NCBI GenBank assembly: GCA_043736515.1
Contig: JAYTCK010000021.1
Span: 4,246-68,245 of the forward strand
Reading direction: 5' to 3'
Length of the DNA: 64,000 nt
Source of the DNA: MHLP01 sp043736515
Lineage (GTDB): Bacteria; Patescibacteriota; Minisyncoccia; Phycocordibacterales; UBA6899
Shown: piece by piece, positions 39,515 through 50,600 of the stretch
How the letters are laid out: each line of letters starts with the position of its first letter
Numbering within the stretch: the first letter of the stretch is position 1
Made by a program: the position numbers and the translations under genes
The notes under the pieces: model-generated
Seen by the model: only the letters and a program-made list of their open reading frames with translations
Database searches by the model: none
Told to the model about the DNA's origin: nothing

Positions 39515-40135
39515 CTATTCCTCTGATTCTTTAACTTTTTTCTCCAGTTTGTGCTCTTTCTTTTCAATCTGGTCAGTGATGCGACTGCGTAAAAATATAA
39601 TAAACCAGGCAATAAATGCTCCGAGAAGTGCCCCGAAAATGATAAATTTTTCTGCCCGTTTTACTTGCCCCAAGAATGACTCAATGGCGCTACCAAACAC
39701 ATAGCCTCCAACGGAAAAAAATATTGCCCACACAACGGCACCGAGAAAATTAAACAGGAGAAATTTTGACCATTTTACGCCACTGGTACCCAGTGCTATG
39801 GGAATCACCGTACGAAACCCGTACATAAATCGTGAGCAGAAAATAATCCACGCTTGGTGTCGCTCAATCAATAAGTGAATACGTTCAACCCGATCGGCAA
39901 GATGGGGACGCCGCGCAAGATACTCTTTTCCTTTATATCGTCCAAAATAAAAAAATAAATGATCCCCAACACAGGCTCCCATTATCGCTACAAGAATAAC
40001 TGGGAAGAGCTCAAGATGCCCCTGGTATGCCGCAAAACCTGCAAGTGCGACAATGGTTTCACCCTCCAAAAGTGCCAGTAAAAATACTATTGCATACCCA
40101 TAATTCTGGATAAGCCAGATCAGTGTCTCCATCAA
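39515..40135 (-). CDS. DedA family membrane protein
   Basis: 206 residues. Family signatures: LEGETIVALAGFAAYQG (reentrant region with acidic residue), GDHLFFYFGRYKG, FCSRFMYGFRTVIPIALG and the C-terminal helix WAIFFSVGGYVFG. DedA/Tvp38 proteins are flippases for undecaprenyl phosphate or phospholipids and maintain membrane homeostasis. The C-terminus is a charged cytoplasmic tail. It lies upstream of the DUF2238-L,D-transpeptidase genes and near uppP, in line with lipid-carrier recycling. Confidence 0.93.
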   Translation of the reverse strand: MMETLIWLIQNYGYAIVFLLALLEGETIVALAGFAAYQGHLELFPVILVAIMGACVGDHLFFYFGRYKGKEYLARRPHLADRVERIHLLIERHQAWIIFCSRFMYGFRTVIPIALGTSGVKWSKFLLFNFLGAVVWAIFFSVGGYVFGSAIESFLGQVKRAEKFIIFGALLGAFIAWFIIFLRSRITDQIEKKEHKLEKKVKESEE

Positions 40136-40181
40136 GCTAGTATAACACGGTACTTATCCTGACAATTGACCGACTGAGTGT

Positions 40182-40583
40182 TTATGAGGTTCCTTCCGAT
40201 TTCAGCAAATCGCGGATGTCAGTCAATAACTTAACTTCCTCGGACTGCATCTTTTCTTCAGCAGGCTTTGCTTCCTCTTTTTTCTTAAATTTATTTATCG
40301 CTTTGACAACCACGAAAAGTGACCAAGCAATAATAAGGAAGCTGATGATTGCTTGGAGGAATTTCCCATAGGCGATTTCGACGCTGTACAGTTCGAGTGA
40401 GAGTCGTGCGAGATTTATCTCCCCAGTTACCGCCCCAAAGACGGGCATAATAATATCCCCTACCAAAGAGTTAACAATTGTCCCAAACGCTCCACCAATA
40501 ATAACACCGATCGCAAGATCAATGACATTCCCCCGCATTGCGAATGATTTAAATTCCTGGATGACGGACATGTTCTTCATCAT
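40182..40583 (-). CDS. mscL: Large-conductance mechanosensitive channel
   Basis: 133 residues. EFKSFAMRGNVIDLAIGVIIGGAFGTIVNSLV is the MscL N-terminal helix and TM1, split here by RGNV...AIGVI; TM2 (GKFLQAIISFLIIAWSLFVVV) and the charged C-terminal helix (KKKEEAKPAEEKMQ...LLTDIRDLL) complete the protein. It releases solutes on hypo-osmotic shock. The start could also be the ATG at 40571 (MSVIQEF), which matches typical homologues better. Confidence 0.95.
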   Translation of the reverse strand: MMKNMSVIQEFKSFAMRGNVIDLAIGVIIGGAFGTIVNSLVGDIIMPVFGAVTGEINLARLSLELYSVEIAYGKFLQAIISFLIIAWSLFVVVKAINKFKKKEEAKPAEEKMQSEEVKLLTDIRDLLKSEGTS

Positions 40584-40601
40584 ATCACATAATATGTTAA
40601 A

Positions 40602-40627
40602 AAAACGCGGCTATAGGGCCGCGTTTT
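40602..40627. terminator. Bidirectional terminator
   Basis: AAAACGCGGC and GCCGCGTTTT around a short loop; T-runs on both strands. It lies between the hydrolase gene (stop at 40631) and mscL, which are on the same strand. Confidence 0.85.
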
Positions 40628-40630
40628 GTT

Positions 40631-41710
40631 TCAAAAATTGAAAAACTTTTTTGTTGCATTCCAGCCATATTGCCAAAGTGACTGAATTCTTTTGGGATAC
40701 CGCACAATAATAACAACGACGATTTCAAAAAGCTCCGTCAGGGCTGCAAGAATGACCCCGGATGCCCGGATGAGATCCTCAATGGGGATAAGATTTTCCA
40801 CCGGATTAGTGACCGCAGCTCCGGGATTATCGTACCTCTCCTTCATCCACTTTACCGCGTCGTGAGCACCACGAACAAAAATGTCGTGACCTGCTCCCGG
40901 ATACACAATGAGCTGTTTGTCTAAAGAAGGAATCTTCGCATACATTTCTTGTACTGCACCGACAAGTGCGTGCTGATCCTGATCTCCGTGGATAAAGAGG
41001 ATCGGCACCTGAATAGAGTCGGGTTTTGCCTGAACTGCGTTTGCGGTGCGGTACATTTGCTGTGCCGTGCGGGCACGGATTTTGCCATGATATTCGTGCG
41101 GATCATCGCTGTTGTTCCGGGGAAGATCGCCAACAGGGAGTGTCGGGAGGATCCTTGAAACAAAATCCAGCATGGGATCAAGCACTTTTTCATGACGCCG
41201 TACCCACTCGCTCGCATTGTGTGTGATCGACAGTGGGGTTCCGATCAACACTACTCCTGCAAGATATTTCTGCACGTGCGGATATTCCTGAAGGAAACGC
41301 AAGATTGCCAGCGCACCCGCACTATTTCCAATGAGAAATACCGATAATTGCCTATTTGAGTCGACAGTTAACACTTTATACGTCGTGGCATGCACTGCAT
41401 GAACCAGACGCAAAAAAGATTTAATTTGTCCGCGCTCACCTGGCTGGGCTTTTGGTACAGAACGCCCGTGATACGGGAAATCGCACTTTGATACCGAGCA
41501 GAACGCATCAAGCAGTATATCGGTAACCGTGTGCATGGCGGGGTATCGCGAATGCCGACTATAGCCGTGGAACACTGCCGCACGCGCCTCTGTGTCTTCC
41601 TCGGGAAGATAACTCACTTCACGCGCCAAGCTCCGAATTAACCGTTCAAAACGTTTACCAACGAAGTGCCTCATGAATGCACTCCGCACCTCATTAGGCA
41701 GGGCTTTCAT
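40631..41710 (-). CDS. Alpha/beta hydrolase
   Basis: 359 residues. The nucleophile elbow is GNSAG (S130), the acid lies in HGDQDQ (D243 or D245) and the histidine in GAGHDIF (H275), a complete catalytic triad. FHGYSRHSRYP near residue 47 provides the oxyanion HG motif. The domain resembles lysophospholipases/esterases. The C-terminus adds a hydrophobic helix (about 314-338, GVILAALTELFEIVVVIIVRY) and a basic end, suggesting peripheral membrane attachment. Substrate unknown. Confidence 0.85.
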   Translation of the reverse strand: MKALPNEVRSAFMRHFVGKRFERLIRSLAREVSYLPEEDTEARAAVFHGYSRHSRYPAMHTVTDILLDAFCSVSKCDFPYHGRSVPKAQPGERGQIKSFLRLVHAVHATTYKVLTVDSNRQLSVFLIGNSAGALAILRFLQEYPHVQKYLAGVVLIGTPLSITHNASEWVRRHEKVLDPMLDFVSRILPTLPVGDLPRNNSDDPHEYHGKIRARTAQQMYRTANAVQAKPDSIQVPILFIHGDQDQHALVGAVQEMYAKIPSLDKQLIVYPGAGHDIFVRGAHDAVKWMKERYDNPGAAVTNPVENLIPIEDLIRASGVILAALTELFEIVVVIIVRYPKRIQSLWQYGWNATKKFFNF

Positions 41711-41811
41711 GATATATTCCTTTCAAAAAACGAGTCTCTCTTTACATTAGTACTTAGGAGTGAAGTGGTCAATCATGAAAATGAATAACCCTTCATGATC
41801 ACATGGACTGA

Positions 41812-42297
41812 CTAACGACATTCGATGTGCTGTTCGCGCACATTGCTTTCCTCATCAAAGGTGAAGCGCGCCTCAACAAAAGCGCCTTCGAGCGCTTTGG
41901 GGAGCCAGTGAATATCGTCCGACCACATCGCATGATAAGGAATATCCTCGAGGGCGAACCACTCCGGACGCATTTCTTCAGTTTCGCTGGGGTCACCTTC
42001 AAACTGTTCTGCAAAAAACACTGAACATTTCTAATCCCAGTCAGGCTTGTGCGGAAAATGAAACCGAATAAGGGCAGTGTACCGCATGTGTTCTTCTTTT
42101 ACTTCAACGCAAATTTCTTCACGAACTTCACGTATTGCCGACTCAAGCGGAGTCTCATCACCATCGCATCTTCCACCTGCTCCATTCCATTTCCCTGCGC
42201 CAAACTCCCGTTTCTTCATAGCGAGCAAAATTTTGCCATCACGGAGTAAAAAGCAAATGTTGGTCTTAAGTATAATTAGTTTAGGACAAATAACCAA
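41812..42297 (-). pseudogene. Nudix hydrolase (MTH1/8-oxo-dGTPase-like) interrupted by an in-frame TAG
   Basis: The frame 42297-42034 encodes an N-terminal part with the Nudix box (GAGGRCDGDETPLESAIREV, then REEI). An in-frame TAG at 42031-42033 interrupts it after HKPDWD. The same frame then continues (KCSVFFAEQFEG, EEMRPEWFALEDIPYHAMW, DDIHWLPKALEGAFVEARF) to a second TAG at 41812. The two halves together match the length and order of MTH1-like 8-oxo-dGTP diphosphatases, with the TAG at a position consistent with a CAG glutamine codon. Genes elsewhere in the window end in TAG, so general recoding is unlikely. The start overlaps uppP by 22 nt. Recent inactivation, a sequencing error or read-through are the options. 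Confidence 0.75.
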
Positions 42298-43055
42298 AAG
42301 AGGAGGGCGAGTACAATACGATATACGCCAAAAGGAATAAAGTTATGTTTTTGAATATACACAAGAAGGAATTTAATACTTAAAAGCGCAACGATAAATG
42401 ACACGATGAAGCCTACAAGTAGTACATCAGCTTCTCCACGAGAAAAGTGAGCAGCATTTTTAAGGAGATCAAGCCCGGTTGCGGCACACATTGTTGGCAC
42501 CGCCAGCAGGAACGAGAATTCAACGGTTGTTTTCCTCTTGAGTCCGAGTAAAAGACCACCCATAATTGTTGCTGCCGAGCGAGATACGCCGGGCACCATT
42601 GCGAGTGACTGGAAGAGTCCGATACCAAGTGCCTGCTTGTAGGTGACATCGCTGATTCCCTTTTCACTTTCCTCTTCTTCGTGTTTTTCCTTATGCAAGA
42701 GCTCAAACACAATGAGGACAATCCCGCCGAGGAAAAGTGCTCCGACAACTACATATTCATTGCCGAGAAGATACTGCTTGATCAGCTTATATACCGTAAG
42801 TCCTATGATCCCCGTAGGAATAAATGCGACAAGAAGTTTTTTGATATTTTCAATTTGAAGGAGTGCTCTCCAATACAAAAAGACAACGGCAAATATAGCG
42901 CCAAGCTGAATGATGATTTCGAAGCTCCCCAGAAATGCTGATTCGGGAATTTTTAGTAACTCTGCCGCAAGTATGAGATGGCCCGTCGAGGAAACAGGCA
43001 AAAATTCAGTGATCCCTTCAATGATTCCGAGCATAATGCTCTCAGCAATAGTCAT
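42276..43055 (-). CDS. uppP: Undecaprenyl-diphosphatase
   Basis: 259 residues of the BacA/UppP family. The two signature loops are present: GIIEGITEFLPVSSTGHLI (residues 10-28, the ExxxE and PVSS motif) and PGVSRSAATIMGGLLLG (the PGxSRS motif). Eight or so membrane helices. It dephosphorylates C55-PP to C55-P for peptidoglycan precursor recycling and gives bacitracin tolerance. The interrupted Nudix gene follows with an overlap. Confidence 0.96.
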   Translation of the reverse strand: MTIAESIMLGIIEGITEFLPVSSTGHLILAAELLKIPESAFLGSFEIIIQLGAIFAVVFLYWRALLQIENIKKLLVAFIPTGIIGLTVYKLIKQYLLGNEYVVVGALFLGGIVLIVFELLHKEKHEEEESEKGISDVTYKQALGIGLFQSLAMVPGVSRSAATIMGGLLLGLKRKTTVEFSFLLAVPTMCAATGLDLLKNAAHFSRGEADVLLVGFIVSFIVALLSIKFLLVYIQKHNFIPFGVYRIVLALLFWLFVLN

Positions 43056-43100
43056 GAAATGATTCTAGCAATTTTTCTTGGCTTGAGATACACTCCGCAT

Positions 43101-43541
43101 ATGACTGAAGTTACAAAAGAACATTTTGCTGCATTGCTCCGAAAAAATGGCCTCAAAGCAACACCGGGGCGATTGTCTCTTCTTCTTCTTCTTGCGAAGG
43201 CTGATCGTCCGCTTGCGATTCACGATATCATTCTATACTCAAAAGGAGGGCTTAATCAGGCCACTATATACCGCGCGCTCGATTCACTCCTCTCTGTTGG
43301 GATCGTACAGCGTGTCGATATGCAGCATGCACACGCACATTACGAACTCGCCCTAGGCGCGAAGCATCACCACCATCTTATTTGTAAACAGTGCGGTCGT
43401 GTCGAAGACGTGGAACATTGCGATGTGAGCGCCATCGAACAAGCGGTACTTAAAAAATCAAAACTGTTTGCATCAATCCAGACCCACTCCCTTGAATTTT
43501 TCGGCCTATGCAAAAAGTGCGACAAACTTTCGCTCAAGTAA
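43101..43541 (+). CDS. Fur family metal-responsive repressor
   Basis: 146 residues from the ATG at 43101 (MTEVTKEHFAALL); an upstream extension from 42978 runs through uppP and is rejected. The winged helix is clear (KNGLKATPGRLSLLLLLAKADRP, HDIILYSKGGLNQATIYRALDSL), followed by the metal site HHHHLICKQCGRVEDVEHC and the structural CKKC at the C-terminus. Whether it senses Fe, Zn or peroxide cannot be told. It is divergent from uppP, with only 45 bp between the starts. Confidence 0.92.
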   Translation: MTEVTKEHFAALLRKNGLKATPGRLSLLLLLAKADRPLAIHDIILYSKGGLNQATIYRALDSLLSVGIVQRVDMQHAHAHYELALGAKHHHHLICKQCGRVEDVEHCDVSAIEQAVLKKSKLFASIQTHSLEFFGLCKKCDKLSLK

Positions 43542-43604
43542 TTATCATTCTCAAAAACACTTCGATCATAGAAATGTGTTCGACTCTATTGAGTTCCTAT
43601 AATC

Positions 43605-43633
43605 AAAAGCGCACCAATACTGGTACGCTTTTT
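43605..43633. terminator. Bidirectional terminator between the fur-like gene and the LUD gene
   Basis: AAAAGCG (43605-43611), ACCA-ATAC-TGGT (43613-43624) and CGCTTTT (43626-43632), with single mismatches; T-runs on both strands. Confidence 0.85.
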
Positions 43634-43652
43634 ATTATAGAGACCTCATTCA

Positions 43653-44270
43653 CTAGAAGCCGAGTTTTTCGTTTACCAATATCATGCGCACGTTGCGTTT
43701 GATCATAGATGATTCGCCGTTCCAGATAACAATTTTATTAAGAGCAGTGTGAACACCATAGAGTCCCATCATGTGTTTGTCTTCAAGCGGAACGACATAT
43801 TCCCAAAGTCGCTTCATTGCCTCGTCGAGCGTCGGAACAATTTTTTGCATACCAATTACAAAAATAATGTTCGGTGATGTAAAAACAATGTGAGGGAGTT
43901 GACTACCTGTATTTGATGCGATGACCAACTCTCCTGTTTCAGCAACGGCATGAGCGCTTCCTAAATAGTAATCTGAAAGAACGCTTTGTTTTCTGAGTAG
44001 AGATTGTTTTGCCGGATCTTTTTCGGAAAGTATCGCCTCATGGAGATTGTTCCACCCATGTTGTCCCCCTTTAAGATATTCGACAAATCCCACCTCCTCA
44101 AGGGTGACAGATGCTCCGTTCATAACTGAGGCTCCAGCAGGAATCAGTTCTTTTATTTTTGCGAGTGCCTCCGCGCGTGTTTGTACCACCTCGGCTTCTA
44201 CTCCCTTTTCCTTCAATGCGGCAATGGTTTTTGCCACAGTATTGTTGTCTGCAATTGTGTCGTATAACAT
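43653..44270 (-). CDS. LUD domain protein (LutC/YkgG-like)
   Basis: 205 residues. The LUD-domain pattern is present: NTVAKTIAALKEKGVEAEVVQTRAEAL, GASVMNGASVTLEEVGFVEYL, GSAHAVAETGELVIASNTGSQLPHIVF and KIVPTLDEAMKRLWEYVVPLE. Related proteins take part in lactate utilisation with LutA/LutB, but no such partners are here; many stand-alone LUD proteins are uncharacterised. It lies 35 nt downstream of the arsR-type gene and is probably controlled by it. Confidence 0.85.
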   Translation of the reverse strand: MLYDTIADNNTVAKTIAALKEKGVEAEVVQTRAEALAKIKELIPAGASVMNGASVTLEEVGFVEYLKGGQHGWNNLHEAILSEKDPAKQSLLRKQSVLSDYYLGSAHAVAETGELVIASNTGSQLPHIVFTSPNIIFVIGMQKIVPTLDEAMKRLWEYVVPLEDKHMMGLYGVHTALNKIVIWNGESSMIKRNVRMILVNEKLGF

Positions 44271-44305
44271 ATGAATTTTTTAAATAATAACGGCGATGAC
44301 TAAAA

Positions 44306-44599
44306 CTATGATTTCCCCTTCTCTACGCTTTCGGCGAGCTTCTTAAGCAACTTCGCCATATATCCCACATTAATCGAGTACGCTATCTCCTGCCCCTCGC
44401 GCTCGCTGGCAACGAGGTCTGCCTCTTTAAGGACTTTTAAATGCTGGGATACCGCAGGCTGCGGCAGTCTAGTTTTGACGGCAATCTCACCCACTGTGCG
44501 GGGTCCGCGCATCAGGGCCTCGAGAATACGGTAGCGATTTTCGTTCCCTATCCCCTTCCCCATCCGCGCAATCTCTTTGCATAAATCACTCATATGCAT
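44306..44599 (-). CDS. ArsR-family transcriptional regulator
   Basis: 97 residues. The winged helix-turn-helix is typical: ENRYRILEALMRGPRTVGEI, then TRLPQPAVSQHLKVLKEADLVASEREG (recognition helix QPAVSQHLKVL) and IAYSINV. The metal motif ELCVCDL is absent, so it may respond to something other than As/Cd or have lost sensing. An inverted repeat overlaps its start codon and suggests autoregulation. The LUD gene is next in the operon. Confidence 0.88.
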   Translation of the reverse strand: MHMSDLCKEIARMGKGIGNENRYRILEALMRGPRTVGEIAVKTRLPQPAVSQHLKVLKEADLVASEREGQEIAYSINVGYMAKLLKKLAESVEKGKS

Positions 44600-44611
44600 A
44601 TATTAGCATAT
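44592..44611 (-). promoter_or_regulatory. Possible ArsR operator
   Basis: ATATGC (44592-44597), 8 nt, GCATAT (44606-44611) in an AT-rich stretch overlapping the regulator's start codon (44597-44599). ArsR-type operators are usually such short AT-rich inverted repeats. Confidence 0.4.
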
Positions 44612-44673
44612 ATCTATATTTCAATGCAAGTGGTCTACGAATTAGCAAAGGGTAGTGGGGCAAAAGCTGTCCG

Positions 44674-47600
44674 CTATTTCGTCTTTCTCTTAAAGCGGAT
44701 GATTATTTCGTGTGAACGCTTGTCGTCCACCATCTTCACCGCTGTGGTGGGGTGTTTTACACCATCCTCAAAAATCTCCATTATCTCGTCGTCGCCCTCA
44801 ATCGCTTCAAATTTCAGGTTGTACTGGGATTTCCCATACGGCAACAGTGCCGACGCGTGATTCCAGCCTTTGGGAAAAGATGGTGAAAATGATAACAAAT
44901 TTCCTTCACGTTTTATTCCGAGGATATATTCACATATTGTCCGATACAGCACCCCTGCTGACGCGGTATACCATGTCCAGCCAGCTCGGCCAGGATATGT
45001 GGGCGTTGAGTACACCTCCGCAGCTACGACATACGGTTCTCCCTGGTACAGCAAACTCTTTTCTGCTGTGTCACTTCGCTTGAACGGATTGACGGCATCA
45101 ACTACCGCCATTCCCCCGTCAGGATCTCCAGACGCAAAAAGCGCTTGCGCAAGCCACAATGCTGCATGGTTATATTGTGAAGCATTTTCTCGGACACCGG
45201 GGGGGTAATCGGAGATTGTTCCCATGTCGAGTAGCGAGCGAGACGATGGTGGCCACGCAAGTGGAATGTGTCCCTTGGTGATACCAAGTTCGTGCTTTGC
45301 AGACTCTAGTGCCTCAATGCTTTCTTTTGTTTTTCCGTTTGCAAAATATGCCCATGACTGCGCGACAGAATCGATGCGAAAAGATTTTGCGTGGTTGGTT
45401 CCGACAGGCGCTCCCGTATCGGTGAACGCGCGTCGATACCATTTGCCGTCCCAGCCAGATTTTTGAAGTGCTTCACGATACTCAGTCGCATGGGCACGAT
45501 AGCGGTTTGCACGGTCACTATCACCGCGCCCTTCGGTAAGGGTGCTCATTTCATCAAGAATGGAAATAAGGAACCATGCGAGCCACACACTTTCTCCCTC
45601 TCCTTCCACGCCCACACGATTCATGCCGTCGTTCCAGTCTGCTTGTCCCATAAGCGGCAGACCGTGCGATCCCGAGGTGAGCGAATGTTCAACAGCACGA
45701 ATACAATGCTCATACAACGAGCTTTTTTCATCACTTGGCAAGAACACACCAACAATACTTGGGCGATCCGCCTTGTCAGGAATGTCCCCGGAAAGGTACG
45801 GGACTACTTCGTCAAGAATTGCACTATCACCGGTAAATTGAACATACCGCAGGACAACATGTGGGAGCCACAGATGGGGATCGGAAAGCCGTGTTCGGGC
45901 ACCGAAATCATTATGAGGTTGCCACCACGAAAGGGCATCTCCTTCTCTGAACTGATGTGCGGCGGCGGCAAGAATGTGACTCCTCGTCCATGCGCTGTCC
46001 AGCCACAGCATAGCGAGCCCATCTTGTAATTGATCACGATACCCATATGCACCTCCAATTTGGTAAAACCCAAGCCGTGCATGAACGCGTGACGCTATCA
46101 CCTGCTCTGGAAGAAAGTGGTTGGCGAGTAAAGTAAGAGTGGGGTCGGGGAGGTCGAATTTTAGAAATGGCGCCATCTCCCATTTGTGTCTTGTTTTTTT
46201 GAGCACCTGCTCCGCGTATCCCTTTTCTGTGATCTGAGAAATTGTCTTCTCAAGATCAGCCACATTACATTCCCCGAGAAAAAAAGTTGCCTCCTTGCTT
46301 TCACCAGGCTCGAGCGACAAGCGCTTCATGAGCACCGCCGCAGGTTCTTCTTCGGAAACAATATCACTGGAAAGTCCTATTCGCTTCAGCGCTGCAGGAT
46401 CGTTAATCGTTCCGTTTCTCCCTAAAAATTCTTCTCGACTAACGGAAAACTCATCGGCGCCCGTTACGATACCCACAATTGTCCTCTTTTCTACAAATTG
46501 ATGCCAATAATTCTGGCTGGCTACGAGAGTGTTTCCACTCTGTATTTCAAAAGAAAAATGTTTTTTTGTTTCTTGAGCCAAGCTTCCCAAAAGCAATTCA
46601 AAGTATCCAAAAAGTGAGAGGATTTTATTGTTCCCTGTGTTGTTGGTAAGTTTTACGCGGTAGTACTTTATCGCCACCCTATCATCAATATACAGCGTCA
46701 GCTCAAGCGTTATGCCGAATGCATGGGTCAAATATGTACAGTAGTTTATTCCATAACGGATTTCGTATTCCGCATTTTCCTCACCCAGAAGAGGGAGTGG
46801 GCTGGCACATACACCCGTTTCCTCATCACGCAGGTAAATAGCTTCGCTCGTAAATTGAGCAAGTGGGTCATTATATGGAACAGTGAGTTTGTTGTCATAA
46901 CTATTTGTTGCCCACGTAAATGACATCCCGCGGTCAGTAGCAAGAAACCCAATATGTGAATTCGCGACAATGTGGGACCAAGGGCGGGGGGGCTGAATAT
47001 TTTTGCCATAAAAAATGACATATTCTTTTTGTGCTTTGTCGTACCCGCCAACGCCGTTAAAAAACTGCAAGTCATTTTTGTCACGTCTCATAAAAGTCTC
47101 GTCGGAGATATCCGGGTCTTTTTGCGTTTCAAGTTTCGGAGGATAAGCATGTGCACCTTTTCGCTCCAAGAGTGTGATCGCATCTATCAGTGAACCTTTT
47201 TTTGCATCAATCACGACGCTTGCTGTGTGGAGCACTGCGGCTCGCTCAATCTCACTTAATTGCTCCGCCCGCGCATGAAAGACGGTGGAAACACTGCGTT
47301 CGTCATGGGAACGATGCATGTTCATAAGAAAATCCACCTCATCTTCAAATGTTTTCAAGTATCCTCCAGAATGCTCATTAAATATGACAATATCCACAGG
47401 AATTCCTTTTTTCACAAAATAAGCATGGCAACTCAACATTTGCCTCACCATGGGGAGATCGGTTACTCCCGTAACAGTAAAAAGAATAATAGGACGATTC
47501 CCTGAAATACTCATTTTCCATAATGAGAGGACCCATGGACGGGCGTCGCTTTCCACATCTTTTCCTCGCTTCATTGCGCGTGAAAGTGCTAATGAGGCGA

Positions 47601-50600
47601 GAGTACTGTACGCATGAGCCTGTGAGGAGCTAATCCCATATTCAGAGAGTAAGCGTCCCCCCTCACGATCAGCATTTTTTGCGATTCCACGCGTATTTGC
47701 GTAGTTTCGATAGCGCTTCAATCCGGAGAGTACTTCCTCTTTTGATTTCCCCACGAGAGAGATGAGCGAGACTCGTCTGGATTCATTGGGTCCGAGAGAT
47801 ATGTGTCCAACAAACGCCGCGACACTATCGAGTGTATGGAGGGGTAACTCCGCGTCTGCGCGAGTAAAATCCTGCAATATCATCGGAGGCGCTATTTCTT
47901 TTTTTGAACCAAAAAATACTTTTTTTTCTCTAATTGCTCGAAGATCCTGTATGGAGTGATCTGCCGTCAGTAGAAAACCCGCTACAATTTGTCGATTGCG
48001 GTCTTCAGGGTCTGGGCGCGAAGCGATGATTACAGAATTTCCCCAATGGACTTCTGTTGCTACAAATAAATGCTCGTAATTAGGATGTGCAGATTCAGCA
48101 TCTTTTTTTGAAAGTGAAAGTTCTGCACACACCCCGAATGAAAGCGACTCATCGCTTTCTCCGGTATTCGTCAGGGTTAATTCTCGCAATTCCCCCGCTT
48201 CCCCCGGGAGTACGGTTGCAACAAGCGATGAGTTAATACTTCCTTCTGATTTTTCAAACGTTACTGCTTGCTCACTTGCTGCAACTGCGTGTTTATCTCC
48301 CGCATCTCTCATTGGCATATACGTCGGAGACCACGTTTTACCGTGCGCTCGATCCCGTAAATAAAAGAATGTACCAACGGATTCGCGGAGCATGTCAGCA
48401 GATGGACGCGTAATCAGTACATTACCCAAGTAACTCTCCCCCGCGCCTGTCGTCGTGATCCGAGACGAATATTTGTTACTGGAAAGAAATAGAGAAACTG
48501 CCTCATGGGTTTTCCAAGGGAGATATTGTCGCTCTGATTCAATAATTTTTGGCGCACGCCGAACACTTCTTTTTGGCGGAGCGATAAGATTAATTTCTTC
48601 CGCCTCTACGTCTTCGGGCATTTTTTCTTCAAATAATTGCGTTGCGACCTCCATTTCTGGTTCATGAGCAACCATTTTTTGCACCCATCCATCGGCGAGC
48701 GCATTCACAATTGATAAAAGAATGAATCCCTGATGGTGTGCATAATAGATTTGAGCGGGCACACCGGGAGCGTCATGATGGTCTCCTCTTTTTCTTGCAG
48801 TAAAATCAATTGCGTCATAAAATCCATATCGACCAGATGCTCCGACATGTTCGAGATGTGCAAAATTCTGAAGTGCTCCCTTCGGATCAAGCGAGAGAGC
48901 GAGAGCGCTCGTATACGGAGCGACAACAATCGATTCCGAGAGATCGCGCTTAAAGCCGAGTGAAGCTTCACCGAATGCCTGATAGTGATAATTCTGAGCG
49001 GCATCTTGTCGTGATGAAGCAGATTCACCCATCCCCCAAGGAATCCTGTATTGTTTTGCAAATCCGCGGTGAGCGGCAATGGCGCGCCGTGCAGACGTGC
49101 CCCAAAAGCTTTCGCGGGGTACATCAAAATAGAGCAGTGTCCCTAAATACTCAAAGAGTGAGCCTGCCCATGAGGCAACAAGGATATCGCCATTTCCGCT
49201 TTTGATTAATTTTCTCCCAAGATATCCCCAATGTTTTTGCGGTACATCCCTCTTGGTAATGGCAATAATACTGGCTGAGTTTGCTTCAGATGCCAATAGG
49301 TCATAAAATGCCTCGTCTAATTTTTCTGTTGTGCTGTTAAACCCGATATGGAAGAGCCCGCGCTCATTATTATAAAGAAACTTGAAATCCATGTTTTTGA
49401 CATAGAGACTGGCGCTTGCTGCGCAAACGTGAAGTGACTGCTGAATTTTCTTTGTATTTTTTTCTGATGCCGAAAGCTGAAAAAGCACCTCCGCATACCA
49501 TGCGCGGGCGGTTTCTTTCTCGGGACCCGGAAGACTGGAGAGCATGATCGCTTCCTCCATTTCGACTGACTCAATTTCTCGACGAACAATACCATTGGCC
49601 AGTTCATCGATATTTGGCATTCGTTGTAAAATCGATAAAATTCGGAGATAGCATGCATGCAACTTGGGATCATTCACTACCGCTGAAACAGCGGGAATCA
49701 TTGTGTAGCCCAGGAACTGGGAAATAGTATCTCGGTAAACGCTCGCCATCGCCTCCACGTGTCTAGCGGCAAGAAATACTTCATCGAAACGTTCGGTTTT
49801 CCCCTCAAGTCGCAATATTTCAAGTGCATTTCTTGTGCGTACAGAATGATGGATGATTCCACTCCACACCAAGTCACCGCCTCGCGCAGTTACGGCATCG
49901 TTTCCTGTTTTTTGAATAAGTGTGAGCGATTCTCCAACCGACAGCTTTACCTCCTCAAGTAGCTTCCGCTCATGACGATCGGTTGAAGCTGCCGTGCTTG
50001 TCCGATCACACGCTTCCAAAAGCACATGGAGCTCTGCTTCAAGCCCTTCAAACATAACGTTGCTGATAATTGGAGCTCGACACGCCTCAAGTAATGCTCC
50101 GTGAACCGCGACCAAAGAGAGTGCTAAATTTGCACTATCAACACTTGAAACATAACACGGTGGGAGAGGAGTAAGTCCCTTTAATTCGTACCAATTAAAA
50201 AAGTGTCCTTTGTGGAGTGGCATTTTTTCCATAGTTGCAAAGGCACGGCTTATACGTTCGCAATATTCAGAGATTGACGAAAGTCCTAACACTCTTCCGC
50301 CCGATAGCGAGAGAAGATACATGCCGAGATTGGTCGGTGAAATTCCAAGTCCGTGTGAGTGACGCTTACTTGGCGGCTCTTCCTGGAGATGGTCGGGCAC
50401 AAGCCACTGGTCATTTTTAGTAGGGAGATCAAGAAAAAACCAATGTGTGCGTGCAGCGATTTTGTGCAAATACAAACGATCACTTTTCGAAAAGACAAAA
50501 GTATTTTTATAAGAAAAACTTATTATTGCCGCACAAAATGGCGCACAAAGCCAGACAAAGATCCACAGAGTAGCAAGAGGATCGTAAATGCTGCCTCTGT

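Noticed and set aside
41772..41799. ATCATGAA/TTCATGAT hairpin near the broken Nudix gene as a terminator
   Set aside because: No T-run on either strand. It could be a weak 3' structure only.
42034..42297. Recoding of TAG as an amino acid in this genome
   Set aside because: TAG is the terminal stop of several intact genes in the window, including the same Nudix gene and the ndvB-like gene.
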